64,000 nucleotides of DNA from Flavobacterium flabelliforme (GCF_017948675.1 NZ_JAGFBU010000002.1:186001-250000), one strand, 5' to 3'; shown: positions 48,091 through 58,589, counted from the stretch's first letter. Made by a program: numbers and translations. The notes: generated from the sequence alone by a model not told the origin.

Positions 48091-48537
48091 TTACATTCTC
48101 ATTAAGAAATTTTCTTTGTTTAAACCAGAAGTATGGTATTGCCAATTAATAGTTACAACCTCAGAAAGAATCTTTTTTAAATTCTCGAAGTCATTTGGTT
48201 TTTTGATGTAGATATTAGCACCATTGATAAAGGTTTCCTCTATATGCTCTTCAGAGGAAGAGGTAGAATAAATAGCGATTGCAATATCATTTAGCTTTTC
48301 ATTTTTCTTAATTTCTAACAAACATTCAACACCATTCTTTTTTGGCATGTTTAAATCTAAGAATAATACGTTTGGCAAAACGGAATCTTCATCATTTAAA
48401 TAATCCATCAGTTCTACACCGTCATTGAAAGTGGTAACTTTAGTGTTAATTTTTAATTCATCAAATGCATCTGTAAAAAACAATCTATCGTCTTCATCAT
48501 CGTCAGCAAGGCAAATGTTTATATAATCAGTAGTCAT
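48091..48537 (-). CDS. stand-alone response regulator receiver
   Basis: The 148-residue single receiver domain has acid-pocket residues in LADDDEDDRLFF, phosphoacceptor Asp61 in LFLDLNMPKKNG, and the conserved Lys in IYIKKPNDF. It has no output domain. It is encoded with no gap before the histidine kinase and 17 bases after the AraC-like gene. This is the Rcp1/CheY-like type that often works with light- or CHASE-type kinases. The output partner could be the AraC-like regulator or another protein; this is an inference. Confidence 0.92.
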   Translation of the reverse strand: MTTDYINICLADDDEDDRLFFTDAFDELKINTKVTTFNDGVELMDYLNDEDSVLPNVLFLDLNMPKKNGVECLLEIKKNEKLNDIAIAIYSTSSSEEHIEETFINGANIYIKKPNDFENLKKILSEVVTINWQYHTSGLNKENFLMRM

Positions 48538-48554
48538 ATTTGTAATTAGTTTAG

Positions 48555-49115
48555 CTATTGTTTTTTGTTGGATAATTCTCTTCGTTTTAGGATGATTTTT
48601 TGAAATGACGAAGGTGTCATTCCAGTCATATTCTTGAATTGCGTACTTAAATGGGCTACACTAGAATAATTTAATTGAATAGAAATTTCGGTTAAATTAA
48701 GTGGTGTATTAATCATTAACTGTTTTGCCAATTCTATTTTTTGAATGATAATAAAGTTTTCAATAGAAGTATAGGTTACTTCCGAAAAAACATTCGATAA
48801 ATAGGCGTAACTAAGATTTAATTTATCGGCAATATAAACAGAGCTTTTGATGTTTAAAGGAGTTTCGCTGTGAACCATTTCAACTATAGCATCTTTTATT
48901 TTTTGAACTAAAACACTTTTTTGACTTTCTACTATTTCAATTCCATATTCGCGAAAGGTAGTAGTAAGCTCTTCTATTTTTGCAGAAGGTACTTTTTCTA
49001 AAAAATTGAATTCGCCAAAACCAATAAAATTATACTTATAACCTAGTTCAGATAATTTTTCTTGAACAATTTTTTTCGTCAGTTGGACGTAATCAAATTT
49101 TAAATAGATCTTCAT
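48555..49115 (-). CDS. AraC-like helix-turn-helix regulator
   Basis: The ATG at 49115 (MKIYLKFDYVQL) was chosen, giving 186 residues; the longer frame adds 32 AT-rich-encoded residues unlike the family. The C-terminal half is an AraC HTH pair (YIADKLNLSYAYLSNVF, LNLTEISIQLNYSSVAHLST, FKNMTGMTPSSFQK). The N-terminal half of about 75 residues is small and has no known sensor domain, which makes control through the neighbouring receiver plausible. It is the first gene of the operon with the receiver and the CHASE3 kinase. Confidence 0.85.
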   Translation of the reverse strand: MKIYLKFDYVQLTKKIVQEKLSELGYKYNFIGFGEFNFLEKVPSAKIEELTTTFREYGIEIVESQKSVLVQKIKDAIVEMVHSETPLNIKSSVYIADKLNLSYAYLSNVFSEVTYTSIENFIIIQKIELAKQLMINTPLNLTEISIQLNYSSVAHLSTQFKNMTGMTPSSFQKIILKRRELSNKKQ

Positions 49116-49601
49116 AAAATAGTAATTAATGAGTAAAGATATAAAAATGTTACATCTAATTTCATTTTTACAATCATTCTGATTCAATATTTGTATGAAT
49201 TTACACTTCAAAAGGTTTTGTTTTGAATTATTTATGTCTTTTTACAAAATGATATCTTTTGATTTTTAGTATCTTATACTTTATGCTTCTCTTATTTGCG
49301 TGTTTTTTTGATTTAATCAACAACTGTTAATTTTACGTTTTTTTAACATTAATTTTCTTTTTAAATTCAATAGATTTTAACTCAAATAAATCAAAATAAA
49401 GAAGTGCCTTAAATTGATTTTTATTTTAGGCACTTTCTACGATTGAGCGATTCAGGTTATTGCTTTTTTATACACAATCTTTTTTAACTAAGACAGATAA
49501 GTCAGTCAGGAATTAACCTAGTAATTTTGAGTTAGGTTGCAGCGTGGTGTTTCTAACTGAAAATTTATTTTAATATTTATAGGTTATCCATACTATGTTT
49601 G
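49116..49601. other. gene-free stretch before pyrF
   Basis: There is no protein gene. It contains one hairpin, AAGTGCCT (49402-49409) with AGGCACTT (49428-49435) and an 18-base loop. The hairpin has no strong T run on either side, so it is not a clear terminator. The rest is very AT-rich. Confidence 0.45.
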
Positions 49602-49609
49602 TAATTTTG
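49594..49609 (+). promoter_or_regulatory. overlapping -7 elements before pyrF
   Basis: TATGTTTG (49594-49601) and TAATTTTG (49602-49609) both match TAnnTTTG. The ATG at 49595 of the longer frame lies inside the first one, which supports the later start at 49628. Confidence 0.5.
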
Positions 49610-49627
49610 CAGCACAACTACATAAAA

Positions 49628-50467
49628 ATGACAACACAACAATTAATAGATCAAATTAAACGTAAAAAATCATTTCTAACCATAGGATTAGATGTTGATT
49701 TAAGTAAAATACCAACTCATTTATTAGAATTAGAAGATCCTATTTTCGAATTTAATAAAGGAATAATAGATGCAACGTACGACTTGTGCGTTTCCTATAA
49801 ACCCAACACTGCTTTTTATGAAGCTTATGGTATAAAAGGATGGATTTCTTTACAGAAAACAATCAATTATATTAATGAAAAGTACCCAGAACTGTTTACA
49901 ATTGCCGATGCAAAAAGAGGTGATATTGGAAATACCTCTTCCATGTATGCCAAAGCTTTTTTTGAAGATTTAAATTTTGATAGTGTAACAGTTGCGCCTT
50001 ATATGGGCAAAGATTCCGTAGAACCTTTTTTAGCTTTCAAAAACAAGCATACCATTATGTTAGCGTTAACTTCTAATGAAGGTGCTTTTGATTTTCAGAC
50101 TTTGACTGTTTCTGATGATTCACAACCTAAAGAATTGTATAAAAAAGTGCTTGAAGTATCTAAATCTTGGAAAAATTCAGAAAATTTGATGTACGTTGTG
50201 GGCGCTACAAAAGCAGAATATTTTACTGAAATTAGAAAAATTGTACCAGACAGTTTTTTACTAGTTCCAGGAGTAGGAGCACAAGGAGGAAGTCTTTCTG
50301 AAGTTTGTAAATACGGACTAAATAAAAATGTGGGTTTGCTTATAAATTCTTCTAGAGGAATTATTTATGCTTCAAACGGTTTAGATTATGCAGAAAAAGC
50401 AAGAGTAGAAGCGCTAAAAATGCAACAGGAAATGGAAGAGATAATGAACAGCAATTTTACATTTTAG
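49628..50467 (+). CDS. pyrF: orotidine 5'-phosphate decarboxylase
   Basis: The ATG at 49628 ([10 protein letters not shown]) gives 279 residues; the longer frame starts inside the promoter. Motifs of the long-type OMP decarboxylase are [42 protein letters not shown] with the catalytic Asp-Lys pair, [10 protein letters not shown], and [10 protein letters not shown]. It makes UMP from OMP in the cytoplasm. It is probably a single gene; the BtuF-like gene follows after 102 bases with its own -7 element. Confidence 0.95.
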   Translation: MTTQQLIDQIKRKKSFLTIGLDVDLSKIPTHLLELEDPIFEFNKGIIDATYDLCVSYKPNTAFYEAYGIKGWISLQKTINYINEKYPELFTIADAKRGDIGNTSSMYAKAFFEDLNFDSVTVAPYMGKDSVEPFLAFKNKHTIMLALTSNEGAFDFQTLTVSDDSQPKELYKKVLEVSKSWKNSENLMYVVGATKAEYFTEIRKIVPDSFLLVPGVGAQGGSLSEVCKYGLNKNVGLLINSSRGIIYASNGLDYAEKARVEALKMQQEMEEIMNSNFTF

Positions 50468-50510
50468 TATAAAAATAAGATTTGAAAGAATGAATTAAAC
50501 GTCATCTTTT

Positions 50511-50518
50511 TAATTTTG
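50511..50518 (+). promoter_or_regulatory. -7 element before the BtuF-like gene (TAATTTTG)
   Basis: Exact TAnnTTTG match, about 52 bases before the presumed TTG start. A TTTG at 50481-50484 is 26 bases away, slightly too far. Confidence 0.4.
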
Positions 50519-50569
50519 CATTCGATTCAATTTCGAAAAAAAATAACTTCTTTCTAAAACAGCAATAAA

Positions 50570-51361
50570 TTGACACCAAAAATATTTGTTGACCAATTGG
50601 GAACTTCACATTCCTTTGTAACTTCGCCTAAGCGAATCATTTCACTTGTTCCCTCGCAAACGGAGTTGTTGTGTGATTTAGGTTTAGAAAGTAAAATTGT
50701 CGGAATTACTAAATTTTGTGTGCATCCTTATTCTCTTAAATCGACTATAAAAGCAGTTGGTGGAACTAAAAAAGTGCATTATGAAAAAATCCGATTGTTA
50801 CAACCGGATATCATCATTTGTAATAAAGAGGAGAATACAAAAGAAATTGTAGCGGAATTGCAAAAAATTTGCCCAGTTTGGGTAACAGATATTATTACAA
50901 TTGAAGATAATTTTAAGATGATTTCAGATTTTGGACAACTCTTTAATTGCAGAACAGAAGCAAAAAAATGGAATGATAAAATTGCTTTTGCTTGGAATGA
51001 TTTTAAGTTGTTTATCAAAGATTTTCCCGTAAAAAAAGTAGCTTATTTTATTTGGAAAGATCCTTTTATGGTTGCTGGATCAGGTACTTTTATTGATGAA
51101 TTATTAAAATTAAATCATTTTGAAAATTGCTACAGTAATAGAGCACGATATCCAGAAATAAAACTTCAAAATATGGCCTTGGAAAACAATCCAGATCTGG
51201 TATTTCTTTCTTCAGAACCTTATCCTTTTCAAGAAAAGCATGTAGATGAAATAAATGAAAATGCGCCTCAGGCCAAGACTATTCTCGTAGATGGAGAGAT
51301 GTTCTCCTGGCATGGCAGTAGGTTGCTGAAAGCTTTTGCGTATTTTAAGCAATTACATTAA
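50570..51361 (+). CDS. BtuF-like substrate-binding fold protein, no signal peptide
   Basis: The 263-residue protein of the helical-backbone metal-receptor type has RIISLVPSQTELLCDLGL near the start, VGGTKKVHYEKI, LQPDIIICNKEEN, and MVAGSGTFIDELLKLNHFENC. These match vitamin B12/haem binding proteins of ABC importers. The frame begins with TTG and contains no signal peptide or lipobox, so it is expected to stay in the cytoplasm, unlike true BtuF. No permease or ATPase gene is next to it. The start codon is uncertain because no nearby ATG exists. Confidence 0.78.
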   Translation: MTPKIFVDQLGTSHSFVTSPKRIISLVPSQTELLCDLGLESKIVGITKFCVHPYSLKSTIKAVGGTKKVHYEKIRLLQPDIIICNKEENTKEIVAELQKICPVWVTDIITIEDNFKMISDFGQLFNCRTEAKKWNDKIAFAWNDFKLFIKDFPVKKVAYFIWKDPFMVAGSGTFIDELLKLNHFENCYSNRARYPEIKLQNMALENNPDLVFLSSEPYPFQEKHVDEINENAPQAKTILVDGEMFSWHGSRLLKAFAYFKQLH

Positions 51362-51430
51362 AAAATATAATTCTGATTTACATGTAATACTTTCTTTTTG
51401 GACATGTAAGAAGCAATGTTTTAAGGAGAA

Positions 51431-52258
51431 TTGGGATTTAAAATTAAAGTCCTATTTTTACAAAAAAAAGACGTGATTAATTATACCATATATGAGAATA
51501 AAAAAAGTGACCAATGGGTTACTTTTGTTCATGGCGCTGGTGGAAGTTCGTCTATCTGGTTCAAGCAAATTCGTGACTTCAAAAAACAATTTAATGTATT
51601 GTTACTAGACTTAAGAGGACATGGTGAATCGAAAACTACTTTAAAAACGGCTTTCAAACAAAAATATACTTTTACGGCCTTAGCTAATGATATTTTAGAG
51701 GTTTTGGACTTTTTGAAAATTCAGAAATCACATTTTGTTGGAATTTCTTTGGGTACTATTCTAATCAGACATTTAGCAGAAATGTATCCCGAACGTGTGC
51801 AAAGTATGATTTTAGGAGGAGCCATTTTAAAAATGAATTTTCGTTCCCAAGTTTTAATGCGTTTAGGCAATGTTTTTAAATATGTATTGCCCTATTTAGT
51901 TTTATATCGATTGTTTGCTTTTGTAATAATGCCAAAAAAAAATCACAAACAATCGCGCTTACTTTTTATTAATGAAGCTAAAAAATTATATCAAAAAGAA
52001 TTTATCAAATGGTTTAAGTTAACTGCAGAGATCAATCCAATATTAAAATGGTTTCGCCAAGTTGAATTAAATATTCCTACGCTTTATGTAATGGGAGAAG
52101 AGGACTATATGTTTTTACCTTCGGTTCGAAAAGTAGTAGAGAGTCACTATAAATCCTCTAAACTTTTTGTTATAGAGAATTGTGGTCATGTGGTCAATGT
52201 AGAGCAACCTAATGCTTTTAATGCTACAGTATTGTCATTTATAAATACTACTAAATAA
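51431..52258 (+). CDS. alpha/beta hydrolase
   Basis: The protein is up to 275 residues. The oxyanion motif is FVHGAGGSSSIW, followed by LLLDLRGHGES. The nucleophile elbow is FVGISLGT (Ser), the acid lies in VMGEEDYMF and the catalytic His in NCGHVVNVEQP. It is a soluble serine hydrolase of unknown substrate. The frame opens with TTG at 51431, very close behind an AAGGAG; a GTG at 51473 (VINYTIYE) is a reasonable alternative. A hairpin follows the stop. Confidence 0.85.
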   Translation: MGFKIKVLFLQKKDVINYTIYENKKSDQWVTFVHGAGGSSSIWFKQIRDFKKQFNVLLLDLRGHGESKTTLKTAFKQKYTFTALANDILEVLDFLKIQKSHFVGISLGTILIRHLAEMYPERVQSMILGGAILKMNFRSQVLMRLGNVFKYVLPYLVLYRLFAFVIMPKKNHKQSRLLFINEAKKLYQKEFIKWFKLTAEINPILKWFRQVELNIPTLYVMGEEDYMFLPSVRKVVESHYKSSKLFVIENCGHVVNVEQPNAFNATVLSFINTTK

Positions 52259-52262
52259 AAAA

Positions 52263-52287
52263 TGCCTGCATTTAAAAAATGCAGGCA
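52263..52287 (+). terminator. hairpin after the hydrolase gene
   Basis: A perfect 11-bp stem (52263-52273 with 52277-52287) has a 3-base loop. Only a broken T stretch follows. Confidence 0.65.
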
Positions 52288-52470
52288 ATTCTTTAACTAA
52301 CCAAAACCAAAAATAATAAATAACCAGTTTATTACATGGCAAAGATCATACATAATAGAATCTCTTGCTGTTAAGATTATGTTATTAGTTTGTTGTACAT
52401 ACGTTAAGTTTTTTTAAGGTAAATTAACTTTAATACGGTGTTTCCTGCATCAGTTTGAATTCATTGTAAA

Positions 52471-53181
52471 TTACCTATTAGAATCTTGCATTGCAAAGAC
52501 TTTTTGTAACAACACAGATGTTCTAGAATTGATATTGGTTCTAATATTTTTTTCCTCAACAGCGACCATTTTAAAAACGCCATTCATTGCCTGATTAGTT
52601 ACATAATCCGTTAAATCTGGGTTTACTTTATTAACCAACGGAATGCTATTGTATTTGTTAATAATATTTGACCAAACTTTGTCTGCGCCTACTTTTGTAA
52701 ATGAATTTTTTATCACCGGACTAAATTTGCCATACAAAGCCGTCGAAGTGCTGTTTTGTAAATAATTTGTCGCAGAGTTTTGACTTCCCATTAATATTGT
52801 TTTAGCATCCATGAAAGTCATGTTTCTGACTGCATCAACAAAAATTGGAGTTGCTTCTTTTACGGCATCTTCCGCAGCGCGATTTAAAACTTTTAGTCCT
52901 TCATCTGCTAACGAGCTAAGTCCTAATTTTCTTAACCCAGCATCCACTTTTCTTAACTCTTCCGGAAGTAAAATTTTTACAGCTTCATTTCTGTAAAAAC
53001 CATCCGTAGCGGTAAGTTTTGTAACTTGTTTTGTAATTCCGTTATTCAACGCTTCCTTTAATCCTCCAGCTATATCAATTCCGTTTATTCCTTGTGTTTG
53101 CGGAAGTTGGTTCATCACTTGTTGCATCTCAGCGCAACTCGAAAGAGAAACAGCCACCATTAAAATCAAAACTTTTTTCAT
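52471..53181 (-). CDS. DUF4197 lipoprotein
   Basis: The 236-residue protein has a lipoprotein signal (VAVSLSSC, Cys16). DUF4197 follows over most of its length: GLKEALNNGITKQV, AVKILLPEELRKV, DAVRNMTFMDAKTILMG, and YGKFSPVIKNSF. It is found in the envelopes of many Gram-negatives without a known activity. It is a single gene, converging on the hydrolase gene. Confidence 0.88.
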   Translation of the reverse strand: MKKVLILMVAVSLSSCAEMQQVMNQLPQTQGINGIDIAGGLKEALNNGITKQVTKLTATDGFYRNEAVKILLPEELRKVDAGLRKLGLSSLADEGLKVLNRAAEDAVKEATPIFVDAVRNMTFMDAKTILMGSQNSATNYLQNSTSTALYGKFSPVIKNSFTKVGADKVWSNIINKYNSIPLVNKVNPDLTDYVTNQAMNGVFKMVAVEEKNIRTNINSRTSVLLQKVFAMQDSNR

Positions 53182-53340
53182 CGTAAAATTATTTATTTCA
53201 TTAATATTGCCTTCTGGCGTTTGTAAAAATACTACTTATTCAAAAATAAAGCCATTAAAAGTTTTTATAGCATTTTTAATGATACTAACGGTTTATAATC
53301 TGAGTTTAATTCTTTTTTTGTAAATATTAAATGTCTTATA

Positions 53341-53374
53341 AAAAGAAAGGGATTTAACGAAGTTAAATCCCTTT
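53341..53374 (-). terminator. terminator of the unknown exported protein gene
   Basis: A perfect 13-bp stem (53346-53358 with 53362-53374) has a 3-base loop. The A-rich left flank supplies the minus-strand U tract, about 35 bases after the stop. Confidence 0.85.
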
Positions 53375-53407
53375 TATCAAGTTGCTAATGATTTTATGAA
53401 ATATATA

Positions 53408-54667
53408 TTATTTCTTTATTACATATTTGTCACCTTGCTTGCAATAGATTATTGCAGAACTAGATTCAAATTTTTTGTAGCAAGAATCGTTTGTCTTTTC
53501 TACTAGAATAAATTTATTATTATAAGGTATAAAGATTAACTCAACACCATCATTGGTTTTTATAGAAGTTTTGTCATCCACTTTAATAAAGTCAACTTCG
53601 CCATTATCCTTATAAATCCAAACTTTAGCTTCTGTGGGATCATTATCATTTAAAATGCTTCCTTCAGCAAGATTAGGAAAGCGATCTACTTTAAGTTTAC
53701 CAGTTTGGGTTCTTCCACTTTGCGTTACAGTACCATCTATGTTAATCTGGTATGCAGAATCATAAGATAAATTAGCCACTTTTGCTCCGCTTATAGAAGA
53801 ATTTACAGTAACAAAACCATCAATAATTTCTTTGGTATAGGTTGGCCACATACTCATCATTCCGGCGCCTTGTTTTGCGTTTTCTAGATACTCTATTGAT
53901 TTATCAAAGTTGGATAGAAATAAAGCTGTAAGTGATAAATTAAGATATACAACTTTGTTATAATCCTTTACTTTTAATTTTTTATATTCTTTACCTATAT
54001 ATCCTAAATAAAATTTCTCTAAATCGGTTAAGTAATTTTTGTCTAAAGTATTAGCTTCTATTTTACCAAGAAATTCTGTTGTTTTAGTATTAAATTCAAC
54101 TAATTCTGGAAATTCTTCTACTTTTTCAAAAATACCATAATTTATAGAGTACTCTTTCTCAACTGAAATAATATTATTGTCATTTAAGTATTTGTAGGCT
54201 ATATTATTTAAATCATTCGTCAAACTCTGATATGCTTTTCCATTAAAAGTAGGCGAATACATGGTAGCATTAGCTCCTTTTTCATAAATAATTTCATTAT
54301 TTTTTCCTAAAACAAGATATTTAAAATCACCATCTAAAACAAATTGTCCATTGCTTGATTTTTTATAAGTGGGTCCTTTGTAACCCATTAAAACACGTAC
54401 GTCAGGATTTATAGTGTCTTTTTTGGTATAATCTTCTATTGTGTTTTTTGTTGTGTTTTTTTCATAAGTCATTTTATTCTTGTCTGCGTATTTCTTGTCC
54501 CAAGTATCGTCGCCTTGAATAATGATATTATAGGTTTTGATGTTTTTGTAAAAGTCTGATTTCGGAATAGTGATTTTTACTTTTTTCTTTTCTGTATCTG
54601 CTTTTTGAGCAAAAGAATTACTAGTAATAACATTTAGTAAAAGAATTATAAGGAAGATTTTCTTCAT
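53408..54667 (-). CDS. hypothetical exported protein
   Basis: The 419-residue protein has a signal peptide (IILLLNVITSNSFA/QKA). No family was recognised. A Lys/Asp-rich N-terminal region contains YNIIIQGDDTWDKKYADK. The middle (about residues 190-290) is helical with TPR-like spacing (YNKVVYLNLSLTALFLSNF, DKSIEYLENAKQG). The C-terminal part is strand-rich and repeats VKVWIYKDNGEVDF-like patterns. The predicted location is the periplasm or outer surface. It has its own terminator and lies divergent to icmF. Confidence 0.65.
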   Translation of the reverse strand: MKKIFLIILLLNVITSNSFAQKADTEKKKVKITIPKSDFYKNIKTYNIIIQGDDTWDKKYADKNKMTYEKNTTKNTIEDYTKKDTINPDVRVLMGYKGPTYKKSSNGQFVLDGDFKYLVLGKNNEIIYEKGANATMYSPTFNGKAYQSLTNDLNNIAYKYLNDNNIISVEKEYSINYGIFEKVEEFPELVEFNTKTTEFLGKIEANTLDKNYLTDLEKFYLGYIGKEYKKLKVKDYNKVVYLNLSLTALFLSNFDKSIEYLENAKQGAGMMSMWPTYTKEIIDGFVTVNSSISGAKVANLSYDSAYQINIDGTVTQSGRTQTGKLKVDRFPNLAEGSILNDNDPTEAKVWIYKDNGEVDFIKVDDKTSIKTNDGVELIFIPYNNKFILVEKTNDSCYKKFESSSAIIYCKQGDKYVIKK

Positions 54668-54936
54668 ATTTTTAAAATTTAAATAGGTTTAATATTTTTC
54701 AAATTTATAAAACAATTCTTGTTTAAAAAAACTATATTTTTAAAGTAACATTCCTATTATTATAGCTATCTAGTGACGATTGTTTTCTACTGTATTCCTT
54801 TTATAATCTTATAATAAGAAAGATAGCCCATTTTAGTAGAACAAAAAAGAATTGATTTATGAACAAGCATGCAATAGTTCAGATAATCTTTAAAATAAAA
54901 TTGTAAATTGCGGACTTAAATTATCATATTCATAAA

Positions 54937-57900
54937 ATGGAACAACAAAAACCATATATCCCCATTAATAAAGTAAGAATTGTAACTGCAGCCGCTCTTT
55001 TTGATGGTCACGATGCAGCAATCAACATCATGCGTAGAATTATACAATCTACAGGTGTTGAAGTCATTCATTTAGGACACGACAGAAGTGTAGAAGAGGT
55101 AGTAAATACTGCAATTCAAGAAGATGCAAATGCTATTGCTATTACTTCCTATCAAGGAGGACACAATGAATATTTTAAATATATGTACGATTTGCTTCAA
55201 GAAAAAGGAGCACCTCAAATAAAAATATTTGGTGGCGGAGGCGGAGTGATTTTACCCTCAGAAATCGCTGAATTACAAGATTATGGGATTACTCGTATTT
55301 ATGCGCCAGATGATGGTCGGGCAATGGGATTGCAAGGAATGATCAACGATTTAGTGCAACAATCTGATTTTCCTACGGGTGATAAATTGACAAATGAGTT
55401 GGATGAATTAGCGTCTAAGAATCCAACCGCAATTGCAAGAATAATCTCTGCCGCAGAAAATTTTCCTGAGGTCGCTAAACCAGCTTTAGAAGCGATTATA
55501 AAAATGAACGAAGATTGCAAAACCCCAGTTCTTGGAATTACAGGAACAGGTGGAGCAGGAAAATCTTCTTTGGTTGATGAATTAGTGCGTCGTTTTCTTA
55601 TTGATTTTCCAGAAAAAACAATTGGTTTAATTTCTGTAGATCCCTCTAAACGTAAAACGGGAGGTGCTTTATTAGGAGACAGAATCCGAATGAATGCTAT
55701 TAATAATCCTAGAGTTTATATGCGCTCTTTGGCAACGCGTCAATCCAATTTGGCTTTGTCTAAATATGTTGCCGATGCAATTCAAGTTATTAAAGCGGCC
55801 AAATATGATATTATAATCCTTGAAACTTCTGGTATTGGTCAATCGGACACCGAAATTATGGATCACTCTGATGTTTCATTATATGTAATGACTCCGGAAT
55901 TTGGTGCTGCAACACAATTAGAAAAAATCGATATGCTTGATTTTGCTGATTTAGTAGCACTAAATAAATTTGACAAAAGAGGTGCTTTAGATGCGATTAG
56001 AGATGTTAAAAAACAATACCAACGCAACCATAATTTGTGGGATGTAAATCCAGATGAAATGCCAGTTTTTGGAACAATAGCTTCACAGTTTAATGATCCT
56101 GGAATGAATACGTTGTACAAATCGATTATGGATAAAGTCCATGAGAAAACAAATTCTGATTTGAAATCTACGTTCCAAATTACGCGTGAAATGAGTGAGA
56201 AAATATATGTTATTCCTCCACATAGAACGCGTTATTTATCTGAAATTGCTGAAAGCAATCGCAAATATGATGTAACAGCAGTAAGTCAAGAGCAAGTTGC
56301 TCAAAAGTTATACGGTATTTTTAAAACATTAGAGACCGTTTCTGGAAAAGTTCCTACAATCAATAAAGCAGGAATCGATGATGAATCTGTTTTACCAAGC
56401 GCGCTAGAATCAGAAAAACAAGGAGTTGCAGAAAATAAAATTTTCCTAAATCTATTACTAAATCAATTTGAGAAAGTAAAAATGGATTTAGATCCTTACA
56501 ATTGGGAAATTATATTGACTTGGAATGAAAAAGTAAATAAATACAAAAATCCAGTTTATACCTTTAAAGTTCGAGATCGAGAAATAAAAATGGCGACACA
56601 TACCGAGTCCCTTTCGCATTCTCAAATTCCGAAAATTGCCTTACCAAAGTATCAAGCTTGGGGCGATATTTTACGCTGGTGTCTGCAAGAAAATGTTCCT
56701 GGAGAATTTCCTTTTACTGCAGGTTTATATCCTTTTAAGCGTGAAGGCGAGGATCCGTCTCGTATGTTTGCCGGTGAAGGTGGACCAGAAAGAACCAATA
56801 AACGTTTTCATTATGTAAGTGCTGGATTACCAGCCAAACGATTGTCAACCGCTTTTGATAGTGTGACTTTATACGGAAATGATCCTCATGTGCGTCCTGA
56901 TATTTACGGAAAAATTGGAAATGCAGGAGTTTCTATCTGTTGTTTAGATGATGCCAAAAAATTATATTCTGGCTTTGATTTAGTGCATGCAATGACTTCG
57001 GTAAGTATGACGATTAATGGGCCAGCTCCTATGTTGTTAGGATTTTTTATGAATGCAGCCATAGACCAGCAATGTGAGTACTATATTAAGGAAAATGCAT
57101 TAGAAAAAGAAGTTGAGCAAAAAATAAATAAAATATACAAAGAAAAAGGAGTAGTTAGGCCTCATTATCAAGGAGATTTGCCAGCAGGAAATAATGGTTT
57201 AGGTTTATTTCTTTTAGGAGTAACAGGAGATCAAGTTTTACCTTTGGAAGTGTATAATGAAATAAAAGCAAGAACACTTTCGCAAGTTCGTGGAACAGTT
57301 CAGGCGGATATTCTAAAAGAAGATCAAGCGCAAAACACTTGTATATTTTCAACAGAATTTGCTTTGCGATTAATGGGAGACGTACAAGAATATTTCATTA
57401 CTAAAAATGTAAGAAATTTTTATTCGGTTTCTATTTCGGGTTATCATATTGCCGAAGCAGGAGCGAATCCTATTACGCAGTTGGCTTTTACGCTTTCTAA
57501 TGGTTTTACTTACGTAGAATACTATTTGAGTCGCGGAATGAATATCAACGATTTTGGACCTAATTTGTCCTTCTTCTTTTCTAACGGAGTAGATCCAGAA
57601 TATGCTGTTATTGGTCGTGTAGCGCGCAAAATTTGGGCGAAAGCCATGAAAAATAAATATGGAGCTAATGAAAGAGCGCAAATGTTGAAATATCATATTC
57701 AAACATCTGGACGTTCTTTGCACGCACAAGAAATTGACTTTAATGACATTCGTACAACTTTGCAAGCGTTATATGCAATTTATGACAATTGTAATTCATT
57801 ACATACCAATGCGTATGACGAAGCAATTACAACGCCAACAGAAGAATCAGTGCGTCGTGCAATGGCAATTCAATTGATTATAAATAAAGAATTAGGATTA

Positions 57901-58389
57901 GCCAAAAACGAAAATCCAATTCAAGGTGCTTTTATCATCGAAGAATTGACAGATCTTGTAGAAGCGGCAGTTTTAGCAGAATTTGATAGAATTACAGAAC
58001 GTGGTGGAGTTCTTGGTGCCATGGAAACGATGTACCAAAGAAGTAAAATTCAAGAAGAATCCTTGTATTATGAAACTTTAAAACATACAGGAGAATTTCC
58101 AATTATTGGTGTGAATACTTTCTTAAGTTCTAAAGGTTCTCCAACGGTTATTCCTGCGGAAGTTATTCGTGCTACTGAGGAAGAAAAACAATATCAAATT
58201 ACGATGTTGAATAATTTGCATCAGTCTAATCAAGATAAAGTGAAGCAACAGTTGAATGATATTCAAGAAGCGGCCATCAAAAATGAAAACTTATTTGAAC
58301 ATTTGATGGAAGCAACTAAAGTTTGCTCATTAGGACAAATTACTTCTGCTTTATTTGAAGTAGGTGGACAATATAGAAGGAATATGTAA
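54937..58389 (+). CDS. icmF: fused isobutyryl-CoA mutase (B12 mutase with GTPase chaperone)
   Basis: The single 1150-residue chain has an N-terminal B12-binding domain ([14 protein letters not shown] near residue 24, [23 protein letters not shown]). A MeaB/ArgK-like GTPase follows with P-loop [17 protein letters not shown] near 199, then the mutase barrel with [28 protein letters not shown] and GGQYRRNM at the end. The order B12-GTPase-mutase is that of IcmF, and PFKREGED resembles the IcmF rather than the methylmalonyl-CoA mutase substrate region. It interconverts isobutyryl- and butyryl-CoA using adenosylcobalamin. Terminators lie after the gene; it stands alone. Confidence 0.93.
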   Translation: MEQQKPYIPINKVRIVTAAALFDGHDAAINIMRRIIQSTGVEVIHLGHDRSVEEVVNTAIQEDANAIAITSYQGGHNEYFKYMYDLLQEKGAPQIKIFGGGGGVILPSEIAELQDYGITRIYAPDDGRAMGLQGMINDLVQQSDFPTGDKLTNELDELASKNPTAIARIISAAENFPEVAKPALEAIIKMNEDCKTPVLGITGTGGAGKSSLVDELVRRFLIDFPEKTIGLISVDPSKRKTGGALLGDRIRMNAINNPRVYMRSLATRQSNLALSKYVADAIQVIKAAKYDIIILETSGIGQSDTEIMDHSDVSLYVMTPEFGAATQLEKIDMLDFADLVALNKFDKRGALDAIRDVKKQYQRNHNLWDVNPDEMPVFGTIASQFNDPGMNTLYKSIMDKVHEKTNSDLKSTFQITREMSEKIYVIPPHRTRYLSEIAESNRKYDVTAVSQEQVAQKLYGIFKTLETVSGKVPTINKAGIDDESVLPSALESEKQGVAENKIFLNLLLNQFEKVKMDLDPYNWEIILTWNEKVNKYKNPVYTFKVRDREIKMATHTESLSHSQIPKIALPKYQAWGDILRWCLQENVPGEFPFTAGLYPFKREGEDPSRMFAGEGGPERTNKRFHYVSAGLPAKRLSTAFDSVTLYGNDPHVRPDIYGKIGNAGVSICCLDDAKKLYSGFDLVHAMTSVSMTINGPAPMLLGFFMNAAIDQQCEYYIKENALEKEVEQKINKIYKEKGVVRPHYQGDLPAGNNGLGLFLLGVTGDQVLPLEVYNEIKARTLSQVRGTVQADILKEDQAQNTCIFSTEFALRLMGDVQEYFITKNVRNFYSVSISGYHIAEAGANPITQLAFTLSNGFTYVEYYLSRGMNINDFGPNLSFFFSNGVDPEYAVIGRVARKIWAKAMKNKYGANERAQMLKYHIQTSGRSLHAQEIDFNDIRTTLQALYAIYDNCNSLHTNAYDEAITTPTEESVRRAMAIQLIINKELGLAKNENPIQGAFIIEELTDLVEAAVLAEFDRITERGGVLGAMETMYQRSKIQEESLYYETLKHTGEFPIIGVNTFLSSKGSPTVIPAEVIRATEEEKQYQITMLNNLHQSNQDKVKQQLNDIQEAAIKNENLFEHLMEATKVCSLGQITSALFEVGGQYRRNM

Positions 58390-58432
58390 GGAGAGAATTA
58401 TTCTCTTCCTGTTTTAATAAAATTTATAAAAC

Positions 58433-58461
58433 AAAAATCCCGATCTGTGTCGGGATTTTTT
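58433..58461 (+). terminator. intrinsic terminator after icmF
   Basis: AAAAATCCCGA (58433-58443) pairs with TCGGGATTTTT (58450-58460) around a 6-base loop, followed by T. A second weak hairpin (AGAGAA/TTCTCT) lies directly after the stop. Confidence 0.9.
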
Positions 58462-58589
58462 GTTTTAAAATATTCTCGTAATTTTTGAATTGATTTAAAA
58501 GTCAAATCCAAAAGAACTTAGATTATTGCAATGTTGTTAAATAATTCCAAATTCTCGACTATAAGAATACCAACAGATCACTTTTTAAT

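Noticed and set aside
57370-57765. 131-codon minus-strand frame inside icmF
   Set aside because: It is a shadow of the mutase domain; the plus-strand frame carries the conserved motifs.
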